Shown here: in pieces, positions 46,557 to 57,299 of the stretch
How positions within the stretch are numbered: position 1 is the stretch's first letter
Layout of the letters: each line of letters begins with the position of its first letter
Source: Hysterangium stoloniferum
Taxonomy: Eukaryota; Basidiomycota; Agaricomycetes; Hysterangiales; Hysterangiaceae
Direction of reading: 5' to 3'
Assembly: GCA_015178975.1 (NCBI GenBank)
Contig: WHVD01000256.1
Coordinates: 23,917-87,916, forward strand
DNA length: 64,000 bases
The notes under the pieces: generated by a model
Told to the model about the DNA's origin: nothing
What the model saw: only the letters and a program-made list of their open reading frames with translations
The model's database searches: none
Position numbers and translations under genes: made by a program

Positions 46557-46632
46557 ATAAGTGAGAGAAAGGAGTTTACCAGTTGGATGGTGTGTTGATA
46601 GCTACTACAAGATTTAACTGGGTGCGTGGCAC

Positions 46633-46915
46633 GGGTGACGACCTTTGTCATCAATCAAGCTTCGAATTCGAAGAATTCGGTGTTTTCCAATTCCTCATTA
46701 CTATCATGAAAAATTATCTGTGACTTTTTTTACCGTCGATGGTTCAACGGTGGGTGTTTGTATACAAACCTTACACCCCCCATTTGGTTGGCGCACCGTG
46801 ATACAAAAGCGCGAACAACTGCCTTTGTCGTCAATTATTTAATCTTCGAATTCTTCAATTTCGGTGTTTTCTTGGTGTTTCCCAATGTTTCATCATTAAT
46901 TACTACTTCGACTAA
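46633..46915. repeat. Local direct duplication upstream of GMC copy 2
   Basis: CCTTTGTC.TCAAT, CTTCGAATTC and TTCGGTGTTTTC occur in the same order at about 46641-46686 and again at about 46821-46872. Copy 1 lacks this upstream sequence. Confidence 0.6.
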
Positions 46916-48065
46916 CAGCTCATACATCAAAACATTCCAAGCAGCCTCCTCCATGTCTTTTTTACACCCCTTATTCCGTTTTGTTCGGGCGCCGTAAATA
47001 GAACATAGCCTGGCCAGCTTCTGAATTTGCTAGATCCAGCCGATTATGAATATTAATAATATTTGGTGGTGTTTTCGTGTCGATTCCAATATTTGCCTTC
47101 GCAACGGCACATAACTTACTCTTAAGCAGAGTCGAGGCCGATGACTGTAATACTGGTCGCATTACCACATATGCTTACATTGGCCTACAACCATCACTCT
47201 ATTGATTGCCTCTCTGATCCGATCGATTTCCCATTGTCTTTCCATCCCGATTGAGATCCTTCATTTACCATCTCCGTCTTGATCAGAAACTTGATTCCCA
47301 TTGTTCATCCATTTGTATTGTTCTATTCCTTCATTCTCACAACATTATTGTTCCACCCATAGGTATATTATATTGGCTTGACTCTTACACAAGAAATCAT
47401 CGAACAGATTGTACATTCTATCTTCTACCATCTACAACAGAGAAACTCTTGTCCCACCTGTTACTGACTGAAGTGAGGTTGATCTCAACAACCTTTCAAT
47501 GACACCACCCATGTTATAGTGACACAGCCGGAAATGACAAGGGATGAGTCCTACTGAAAGATTAAATACTAGAGACCCTCTAGGATTTTTGAAGTGGAAA
47601 AACCTTCAGAAAATCTTGCTATTTGGCCAAATTTTCTAAATGTTTTTTAAACTGAAAAATTGTTTGAAAGTTTTTAGTTTTAGTAGGTTTTTCTGATGTC
47701 AATAATTGTATCTGAAAACCTTAATAATTTCCATCAAGAGGAAACACTGAGGAAACATTGTTCGAAATAGGTTTTATTTTTGTTGGAGTTTCTGAATGAG
47801 AAGACTCTAAAAAATACCTTGTATTTGGTTAAGGTTTTTCCAGAAAAGTATATGAAAGCCATAATGTACCTAGAGAAACCAATTGAAAACCACATGTTTC
47901 TACTGAATTTTGGCCCTCAGGGAATTGACTGGAAATTGTGTTTCTCTACTGAAAAAAATCTTGTGCCAAGGCAAAGTTTTCCTAAAGTTTTGTGCAGGGG
48001 AAAAATCATAATCAAATTTAGAATTTAATTATGTGGCAAATCATTGAATAATTATATATTTCCCC
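46916..48065. other. No gene recognised; probable left part of a transposon
   Basis: Host-like sequence to about 47520, then AT-rich DNA with repeated TTTCTGAA and GGAAAA motifs resembling non-autonomous element ends. Confidence 0.35.
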
Positions 48066-48541
48066 AATTCATACAGATTTAGAGCAAATCACAGTGGTTG
48101 ACAATTATTAAGTATGATTACTTGATTAGGAAATAGTAGAGAGAATACAGTGCGATTCACTGCAACTCAAAGCTGATTTGATAGAGAGAAACCTACCTTA
48201 GGAGGATAACCAAAACTTTAAAAGTTATTTATTGTTAAGATCTAAAGTCTAAAGATAAAAGTAGAATGATGTCAGAGGACTGTCAGGTATTTTGTACTCA
48301 ACCAGGAGGTCTGGTTCTACAAAACAAGTGGAGCTTGGCTTCAACTTACAGTGACCCAAAAAGTGCCTGGATGTTTGGTGAAATTGGAAAGAGGGGTTCA
48401 CAGCTTCAGAAATAAAATAGATAAAAATCAGAAAAAGTCAGAAGTAAGAGGTATACATCTGACTGTAAAAAATGAACAATGGACATGGTGCATCTGGACA
48501 CTTTTTTTGCTCTTGTAATTAACTACCAGTTTTTACCAGTT

Positions 48542-48770
48542 TCAGTATTTAGTGTATCCCCCCTTGGCCTTGAGCACTGCAGCAACACTTCTAGGCATGC
48601 TCTTGATCAATTCAAGGCATTTCTCCCTTGGAATACCCTCTCACTCCACCTCCACCCTCTCCCAGAGCTCCAACATACTCTTGGTTGCCTCAGGGTATGT
48701 TCCAAACCTTCTGTCAGGGGACTCTCTGTCACAGACCATAGGGAGCACCATTTTCTCATCTTATTGAAGT
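48542..48770 (-). pseudogene. Tc1/mariner-like transposase C-terminal remnant
   Basis: On the minus strand: CDRESPDRRFGTYPEATKSM, LELWERVEVE, TGA, EGIPREKCLELIKSMPRSVA, AVLKAKGGYTKY and stop (48542-48544). The ending MPR..AAVLKAKGGYTKY is typical of Tc1-family transposases, which cut and paste the element at TA sites. The in-frame TGA sits where Trp is usual. The catalytic DDE part is gone. Confidence 0.8.
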
Positions 48771-49072
48771 GTTTCAGGGTATTAATTTAATTTAATTTTA
48801 TTATGCACTTACAAAACAGTACAAGCAAAGGTGTGAGCACGATTACATAATCACGCTGCCACCCACACAAAAAGCGGCCATGCAGCAGCACTGCGACACA
48901 ATGCAGTGGTGGCATGGCTAAACAATGGCACTGACACAAGGCTGACGCTGCCACCTATGCCCCAATGGACACATTATTAAAAATAGTATGAGTTGGCTTA
49001 ATGTCATACACAATCAACAAGGTGGTGATAGTCTTGTAATATAAGTATTTATGTCTCAATCAATGTGTCAGT

Positions 49073-49250
49073 TAGTGAATCACCTTCTGACATAGTAGGT
49101 AGAATGCTAGTTTAGGTGTACACTGGTTCTGGTATGCATTAACCTCCAAAAACATGGTCCACAATTACCATCCTCCTATGAAAAAGTGAAGAAATAGGTG
49201 AATTACCCTGAAGAAAAGGGTGGTTTCATCACCAATTCCAACACACATAG
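49073..49250 (+). repeat. Dispersed repeat, copy of 34921-35102
   Basis: Same ordered blocks as the inverted copy at 34921. It lies just inside the inverted repeat around the Tc1-like remnant and may be part of that element. Confidence 0.7.
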
Positions 49251-49439
49251 TGCTTCACACTGTGTGCCCATAGGGATATTGAATAATTGTAAACCACAGT
49301 GATATGCTCTAAATCTGTATGAATCAAGAAAAATCAAGTCAGGGTGTCTCATCTTCAAAAACCTTTAAGAAACTCACATGAAACTGTTAATTTTTCTTCA
49401 AGATTTCACAAAAATATATTTTTTAATTTCCATAACATT

Positions 49440-51405
49440 TGTGACTAGGCAAAACTACAACGTGCACCCTCAATGGCTATGCAACACTGTATCCAAAATA
49501 TTCCAACATCATACCACCTATCACTGATGTTGAATTTGGCCGTTGACCCCATGGACACCAGGCTCCTTATCAGATGATGCTATGGGCTGTGGTGAGATGG
49601 TACAAATATAAGCAGGAGTCATCATGAAAGTTGGCTTTATTGATATGGGCATCATTATATATTTGTTTAAGTTCCCCACCCCGCGTTCTTTGAATGTTGC
49701 ATGAAGTTCTCTGATGATGCCAAATTACAGTAGCGAGACGACAGTGGCGTGGCGTCACTTCCGATTAACACATCATCACTCTAGATTGCATTTCAACCAC
49801 AATGTTTTACACGTTTCATATAAACCTGAAATTCCTGAAATATTATACCCAGTCCCAGCTTGATCATCTTTAACTTAAACTCTTACCACTGACAATCGCT
49901 TCTAGCACATTCATCCTTGTAGTATATAATCCCCCTACCAGTAGGTTATTGATAGTTAAGCCCAGTTATATCTTCTAATATCAACTGTAGTCTGCGCAAG
50001 TTTCCAATATTGTCAACTCAATGACATTGACCTGACTTATAGTTACATAGACATAATCTCATTCCAACTAATGTTTAGAAAATCTACACCCCAACAAGAT
50101 ACGCATGACATTGCAACTTCTATGAAACATATTGCTCCCTCGAACCCACCCCCTGCACTCATACCATCAGTATGGGAGTTAAGGGTCTACTTGAAGTATA
50201 CATACATGTTCATTCAATCAGGCACCCCAGGTCCGGGTCCCCCAACTATTTTAGTAGAAATTTTGTGTGGTGGATATGGTTTGTACTTGAGAGGTCTGGC
50301 TAAGACTGAAACTGCCAAAAGCAAGGGTATAATAAATGACAAAGTCATGATATGTGATAGTCTGTCCATGAGCTAGTTGTTTGAGGGTCCGTTTTGAAGT
50401 AAGTTTTATACCTGTCACCAAGGATGCCATTGTATGTATTGAATTACATCATCCAACTGTGATCTTCAGCGCCCATGTGACTTTAATGAACTTGAAGACA
50501 CTGATCCGAGGCTTGCGAGGTATCAAACAGAGTCAGTTAAGGAACAAGGCCTGATGCCATTTTTCTAAATTCTCCCATAAATTAAATGGTGCAAATTGCA
50601 AGCTTTTCATGATACAAACACCCAAAATGTCTTATCCAGCACACACATGATCGAAGCATCTCCAAGCACTTCCTCCCTTCAGTGAAAGCAGTATGACTGG
50701 CAGTGCGTTCCTCAACTGTCTACAAGGAAAAGTGGCCATAGGTGTTGCGTGAGTGCAAGACTCAAGGATTAATTGGAGTGAAATTAGGAATCATTAGCTG
50801 AAGTCCAGGATCTGATTGGTCACGCTCAGGATATGCATCAGGAAAATGTTTTCTGTCCTTATATACCTTAAATGCACTTGAAAAATGTTTAAGTAGAATT
50901 AAGGAAAATTTTGGTAAGGTTGACCTGGCTTGCAGCAAGGACTTTGGATCTTAAAACTACCTTGAAACACCCTGGAATGCCACTTACCCCAAGGAAATAG
51001 ATGTGGATATAAGGAGTGTTCCTACTGCTAAGTGGATCTGTGCCACCATAAGGAAATACCTTCCTGTCAAGGGGAGTGTAAGGAAAATACCTTATGGCCA
51101 AAGGGTGAATAAGGAAGATGCCTTCCAGCCAAAAGGTGAATAACAATGCTTGTATATTAATGATGTTTAATAATTTATTTTTCATTCACTTAACACTACA
51201 ACCATGCCTAATATAAATACAACTTCAGAGGTGCCTGCCAGTGATACTCAACCTAAATAACCATTGTACTACTAGGTAACTGCACCAATGCCAATAGTGA
51301 TGCCGCCAGTGGTAATGGTGCCAGGTCTTTTTGGATTAACAGAAAGTTTCATAATGTTGTGTGTGCATTTTTCAAAGACCTACCATGTCAAATATTGTGA
51401 AATTG
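49440..51405. other. No gene recognised
   Basis: ORFs at 50071-50376 (+) and 50889-51185 (-) are unrecognised. CATCAGGAAAATGTTTTC at about 50835 recurs inverted at about 55124-55141 and may mark repeat ends. Confidence 0.35.
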
Positions 51406-51990
51406 GCTGTGATCAATTGTCAGCTGGATTCCAATCCCATTAAGAGACATCCCACCTCGTTCTGAAAGCTTGACCAGTGCCAATACTCCATTGTGCTGAA
51501 TGGAGTCGTCAGTGTCCTTCAAAAGTATGACAATGTCAGGAATGGCAATGGCAGTTCGAAATTTGCCCTGAAACTTAAGTCAGCACACTTACGAAACACA
51601 TGGAGAGTAATGACCACCTGTACAACTCAGAGAGCCAATTTTCCTTCATGCACTCTAAGGGTTGAAGCTGGGCAAGGATTTGTCCCAGTGATGCAAAAGT
51701 GTAGTGATCTCAGGAATAGTATCCACAATTGCAGTTCAAAATTCAGCTGTGGTCGAAAGGGCAGGCTGAACCTCAACTGTGGTCAGATGTCACTTGGATC
51801 CCGTCCCATTATGTGGCACTGTACCTTGTTCCGAAAGTTTGACCAGTGGTAATTCACCATTTGATTGAACAGTTGCATTGGAGTCTCTCAAAAGCATGAC
51901 AATGTTGGGCACAATGGCGGGTCGAAATTCGGCTGTGATCAAATGTCAGCCAGATTTCCAAACCATTATGATGTTCTGCACCAGGTCAAA
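51406..51990 (+). repeat. Diverged tandem repeat, units of about 155-190 bp
   Basis: About four imperfect units each carry CTGTG.TCAAATGTCAGC, CCAATCCCATTA, TTC.GAAAG.TTGACCAGTG, AAAAG.ATGACAATGT and GG.CGAAATT.GGCTG. Unit starts are seen near 51406, 51777 and 51932, with a weaker one near 51590. No ORF spans all units. Confidence 0.7.
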
Positions 51991-53223
51991 ACAATCAAGT
52001 TCGGACCTAATATCCCAGTTTCAAAAATGCTAACAACAATGCCCCTTGCTGCCAATTCACGTGTAAGGTGCACAAGCTATATTGTATATGGATAATTCTA
52101 TAAGAAGAAATTTAATGCTGAACTGAGAAGAAAATGACAAATGTTATACAACAGAAATACAATGGCTGCTGAGATGGCTCGTTGCTGTGTTCACTTGGGA
52201 CAATTTTTGTCAGTGACGAAGTCATGAATAGCAAGCAGAACAGACTGTATCCCCACTGTTGTTTCATGTTGCACTGCTATCACATTCTGTATATCTTCGA
52301 AGACCAATGTGGTTCCCACCTCCAAACATACCTATAGTAGTGCTGGTAATCAACAACATAATCCTGTCAAATACATGTGAATTCCAGTCAATCAACCCCT
52401 CAACCCGGCTAAAAGCGGCATACCTCAACTAGTGCATGCAAATCGTCCCATTTTGAGGATGCCAATAACAATGGAAATGCACTCGATGGTTGTGTCATAT
52501 AATGATCAGTGACAAGGATTGTCATGGTATGTTCAAAACAGAAGCCTCATGGGCACTCATTCATTGTATGCTTTAGAGCTAAAGCTGTCAACCCAGGCAT
52601 GGAATATCGGTGAGCAATCGACCAGATCAATAGTGCTGAGGCAGGCGGTGGCTGAGGTGTGAGGTGTGGATGAGGATCGGGAATGTGTGGCTGGCAAATT
52701 TGACAAGGGGAGAGAGAGTATGCATACGATGTGGGAGCGCGGCTGGATGAGGTGGAGGAGTGATGACTTGGACGAGGTGAGGACTTCGAGGAGGGGTTGT
52801 AATACGGTTGGTATTAGGCGTTGTGGTAGTCAGGTGGTAAGCTGCATGGTGCTGGATGATGGCACAGGGCCAACCCCGGATGGGAGTTGATGATGGTGAT
52901 GAAGTGGGACTTGGTGATATTAGAAATTATTTAAAGCGGAGATTACTTACCATGTAGTGGAGCTCCAACTTTACCTGAAGGTCTCAGACCATCTAACCCG
53001 GATCCTAACATACCATACATGTAGCCTCATACCCATTTCATTCTTTGGCTGTGCCATTGGCTGAATCTTCACATTCATTCGCAATGTCCACATCATGTAA
53101 TGCAGATTCTATCAGTCTATCTTGGGGTAGGCCCCTCCATCTACTTTTTGCATCCTATGCCCATCGAGTAATCGTCCGCTAAAATTCATTAATCTGAGCT
53201 GCTGCTCTTCAAACCCGATCCTG

Positions 53224-53560
53224 GACACACACCCCTTGACAGTCTTCGACAGTCCACTTCAGTTCATTACTGCTACATTTAGCACCGCTATAACATGGAA
53301 TAGATGAGGATCAATGGATAAAAGTTACGGTCTTCGACTGTTCGCTTGAATTCGTTACTGCTACCATTAGCACCGAGCCGATACACCACCAAATCCATGC
53401 TGGACACACTTTTCCCTTGACGGTTGTTGGCTGTCCACTTCAATTCATTACTACTACGACTAGCACTGAGCCACTGCTCCACTGACCTCATACTGTACAC
53501 TCTTGTCCCTTGACAGTCTTCGACTGTCTGCTTAAATTCATTACTCATATGATTAGCACT
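53224..53560 (-). repeat. Tandem repeat of about 95 bp, open on the minus strand
   Basis: Four units with CCCTTGACAGTCTTCGACTG, TTCATTACTGCTAC and TTAGCACCGAGC start near 53234, 53328, 53414 and 53507. Minus-strand reading gives repeats of SSNEFK.TVEDCQG..V.SM. No surrounding gene is recognised. Confidence 0.75.
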
Positions 53561-54019
53561 GAGCTGCTGCTCCTCGTCACCTCAATGAACTCCCGGTGCC
53601 GTGTACTAAAACCTATCCATTGCTATGTTTATCTAATAGTGTGCTTCTTATTTATTATAGATTGGCATGGGGTTTCCTCAACCTATGGTTCTTGAAGCAC
53701 TGGAGATGAGGAGTCGTTGTGTTAAAATATTCCCTACTCATGTAGTTCTTCGCAACTCACCAAATGGCTCAAAAAAGGCGAGTATCTTTTGAGTTGACTG
53801 TTCATTCCTTTCACTTATTGTTCAAACTACAGGGGAACCAACTAACAAGGAACAAAAATGAACTGAGTATCATTTGAGTCAACCCTTCATTCCTTTTGCT
53901 TATATTCAAAACTACAGGAGCAGTCCAAAAACCAATGATCATGAATGAAGGGTAAGCATCCTTTGTCTTTACCATCCGTTCCTTTCTTTATAATACATCT
54001 TCTCAGACATGTCAGGTGT

Positions 54020-54285
54020 GTATCAAACAAGAGAGGGTGCAACAGCTAAGTGGCATATGTCGTCAATCATGGTCTCGCGTTATGCCGACCACCTGTTCAG
54101 ATCGTGAGTTAAAATCCCACAAAGCCACCAGGGAGTTTTAGTGGGTTTGCACTTGGCGTTGGTGGATTGGGTCTGCATCAATGCATTTCTTCCTGGGAGG
54201 GTTGTATACTGCATCAGCGCAATGTGTTGTTAGTCGTGTTTGATCGTTGGCTACCTTCAAAGAACAAAAGAAAATTTAATGTAAA
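54020..54285 (+). mobile_element. SINE-like element with a tRNA-related head
   Basis: AGCTAAGTGGC (54044-54054) resembles a pol III A box. GTGAG-TTAAAAT-CCCAC (54104-54120) folds as a T arm with a B-box-like loop. The spacing fits a tRNA with a long variable arm (Ser/Leu type). An unrelated body and an A-rich tail (GAACAAAAGAAAATTTAATG) follow. It ends where a LINE fragment begins. It could instead be chance similarity plus LINE sequence. Confidence 0.5.
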
Positions 54286-54730
54286 TGAAGAGGCAGACAG
54301 ACTCCCTTGTGAAAGAAGCCGTTAACCTCCCCCCCCCCCATCCTCCACTCCACCATCTCCTGGGCCCTGAAACATGCCAAGTCCCATGCATTGAGACTCT
54401 GGCATCAGGACTGGTGCCACCTCCCCCACACCAGCCAAGCTGCCATTGCCCTTCATAAACCCCCCACCCTATGGAGACCCCTGCATCATCCAGGTGATCA
54501 CGGGCACAGCTTCTATGGCACCTATTACCACCGTTTCCTCCCCGACCTCTCCGCCTCCCACCCCTGCAGCACTGCGGACATCCAGCCCCACCTCCACATC
54601 CTCTCTGAGTGCCCCCTCTATGAGGAGCACCGACACACCCTCCTCTCTACCTACCTTTAGGGCTCTTTTTCCCCTAACCGCCATGTATCTTAGTTATGTG
54701 ATGTGGTATATAACTGTATTAAATAAAAAA
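54286..54730 (+). pseudogene. LINE (non-LTR retrotransposon) ORF2 3' end
   Basis: Reads EEADRLPCE, ALKHAKSHALRLWHQDW, LPHTSQAAIALHKPPTL, GHGHSFYGTYYHRFLPD and CSTADIQPHLHILSECPLYE followed by EHRHTLLSTYL and TAG at 54658-54660. This matches the C-terminus of fungal LINE polyproteins, after RNase H, with a Cys/His motif. A C9 run near 54332 shifts the frame. An A-rich tail (AAATAAAAAAAAG) lies at about 54719-54733, the normal LINE 3' end. The 5' part is missing, as usual for truncated LINE copies. Confidence 0.75.
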
Positions 54731-55875
54731 AAGATGGAGGCACATGATATATGTCCTTGACAATGCTCAGTCTTTGACTGTGTGCATCTGTAGATATTTT
54801 GATTGGTCTGGTTTTCATGGTCTAGACCTGCGTGAACATCCTTCATACCATTTTGTATGTATATACTTACATACCTTATGCATGCTGATGAGTCCTGAAC
54901 TTCTACCTTAGACCTGTACTTGAGCACTCTTACATATCAAATATACATTATATGCCATTTTCTTCCTACTCCAGCTTGGCAGCCCTTGAAATCGGTATGT
55001 TGCCTTAAATTACATGAATTGTACTTGAAGTAAAAAGTTTCAAGTGCATTTCAAGTGCGAAATGGTGGCTTATTCACCTTATTTACCTTAAATATGATTA
55101 AGTGCAATAAGGGAGATCAAGTACCGAAAACATTTTCCTGATGTGACTTGACAGATTGTCAAGGTGTAACCAATTGGAGGTATAGAAATCAGAAAATTAT
55201 TTTAGAGGCTAATGGTTCATTGGTTTTCCTGATAAATGTTGCAACAGGCAGTGAAACATCTCTAACTGGGCCTTGTACTCTACACGTGACTGGTACAAGC
55301 CAGTTAAAACGTAGCTGGGGTGAAGCGAGTGGTATGGCTCCTTGGACCTTCTCAAGCTCCACAAAATAAAATAAAGTTTGTCAACGAGCATTGTCTGATT
55401 CCCAATGACGCCAGCCATTTATCAAAGGACTAGCCATCAATGTCTCCAACAGTTCCGTTTATGGGACCGGGGGGGGACAATAAACAGACGTCCCACGTTT
55501 AAGAAATTACTTGACATGATTTCAATAGGTTGTACTATACATTGTTAAATTAAAGCCTTAATACCTCAATGAATTCTAGCGTCTAATTTTAACGGAAGAC
55601 AAGCCAGGTTTACGTATTTATGCTGCCAAAACACTGGCAGCATAGGATCGGTCTTTCTTGATTTCGACTCTTAAGCGAAAGTGAACGTCCACGTTTTCTT
55701 TAAACGTACAACAAGGGTACATCACTACTAACTTACAACAGACTGGAAAGCGAGAAATAAGAATATTAAAGAAATTAACCTATACTAAGATGATGCATTG
55801 CGGCCTCAACTTCCTGCAATAGAACAGGAGAATCTGCATTCATTACCCTCGGAATAAAGTAACCCCAGACCACGT

Positions 55876-57290
55876 CAAGGCTCACTATGGCTTCTCACCT
55901 CCCTTCCGGTGGGATAGTTTAGCGATGGGCCAAAATTTGTATAGATCGCTCCATGATCGCTAGCAACGGACCAAATTGTGGTTAAGATATAATCAGTGCT
56001 TTGGCCATTGGGATATTTGTTCATGTGGCGAATATCCAGGAGGAATCTGGAAATTAAAACTGCTGCCAGACTATTTAAGATTAGGTTTTGAGACTTTGCC
56101 AGCAAAGCGACACCTCACGGAAGAGTAAGTCCGGCCCATACATCTCGAAGCTAAGTGTTGCCATCAGAAAACAGTTCCCCAGAGACGCCTTCCCACCTAC
56201 ATATGGAACCTGGAGAAATCAAATGATTGTAGCGGCGATTAAAGTGAATGTTGAGAAAACTCACAACTGAATACACGATATTCAATATTTCTGATGTAAG
56301 TATTGCTCTATATCGGTGTCAGAAATGTTACAACATCAGGATGAAGTCAACTACAAGTAGTAAATCATTCCTGAGAGCCGTGTGGGATGGTCAGTGTACA
56401 TGTTTGTTAAGTAGAATAGTAATTATGTAACAGTACTTACCACTTTTGAAAATGAGAACAGTCAAGCTGTTATCTCGGGCACCTAATGGTTTGCAGAATT
56501 TGTAGGTTTTCAGGATTTGAAAACCGCTGAGGCATATGACGGCTGTTTCGAAGACTAATCTAGTTAGAGAGTTAATCCAACCCCCTACAAAGGTACATTA
56601 GCCCAGATTGCAATCAAATGATGAAGGTGTAGCTCCCACATCTGTTGTCGCATTTAATAGACTGGACTGGAGTTGTGAGAGGTTACGCACTCGGAACTAC
56701 TATCCGCAGCCTTGGCACAAGTATATGAACGGATTTGAAACTTGAGAATGTTAAATAATGCGATCCGTTGGAGAAAGGTGTCAATCCTTACACCATCAAC
56801 AACTACTACAGCAGTCCCAAGAATACCCAAAAATATAAAAACCATTTTGTTGCAGCTGTACAGAGCATATGTTCTTAGAACCAAAATTGCTTTACCATTG
56901 TTAATAACAATAAGTTAAACAGAAATTACTTCGAATGAGAAAATTACCTGTCACTGCGGCTCGCCCAAGCAACCCTAAAACAGCCATGCTTTGATAGGTG
57001 AAATCACAGCTGAAAAACAACTGTGGGTGAACAAAAATATTATTGTTGTAACTTGAAATTCTACCAACTGCAAGTTGTGAGCCTAAATAAATTTCCTTGG
57101 TGGTGTAAGATAGAATGATACCTTGGGAGTAGCGGAAGTTGCTGCCACCTGGAAGAGAAGCTCTCCAAGTGGGAGATAACGAGCCATAAAATAAAGAACG
57201 GTTGAAATTGGGACTTTTCTCTGCCATATCAAGTCAAATTCCAACCCGAAGGTAAGGGTGTAGTCATAGCAGAACATCGCTGCAAACATC
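55876..57290 (-). CDS. DUF6533-type fungal multi-pass membrane protein, exons approximate
   Basis: Minus-strand exons include YDYTLTFGLEFDLIWQRKVP and STVLYFMARYLP (57083-57280), the DUF6533 signature. Later exons give LRTYALYSCNKMVFIFLGIL and GTAVVVVDGVRI (56800-56884), and AKSQNLILNSLAAVLISRFL and LDIRHMNKYPN near the C-terminus (55990-56100). These are hydrophobic segments typical of this basidiomycete-specific family of about 300 residues with 6-7 membrane helices. The function is unknown. I could not fix all introns; several middle exons lie in other frames, and a disabling change between 56100 and 56600 cannot be excluded. Confidence 0.65.
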
Positions 57291-57299
57291 AGATACCTT

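Larger units (their letters stand above)
48066..49324. repeat. 44-bp inverted repeat pair bracketing the Tc1-like remnant
   Basis: 48066-48109 and the reverse complement of 49282-49324 share ATTCATACAGATTTAGAGCA and a CAATTATT end, with few differences. The spacing of about 1.2 kb and the transposase remnant between them suggest subterminal repeats of a DNA element. Confidence 0.65.

Noticed and set aside
51406..53560. CRISPR-like array
   Set aside because: Repeat units are adjacent and diverged, with no short identical repeats or unique spacers, and the genome is eukaryotic.
54044..54120. tRNA gene
   Set aside because: A-box-like and T-arm-like parts exist, but no acceptor stem or clear anticodon arm could be paired; SINE head is more likely.
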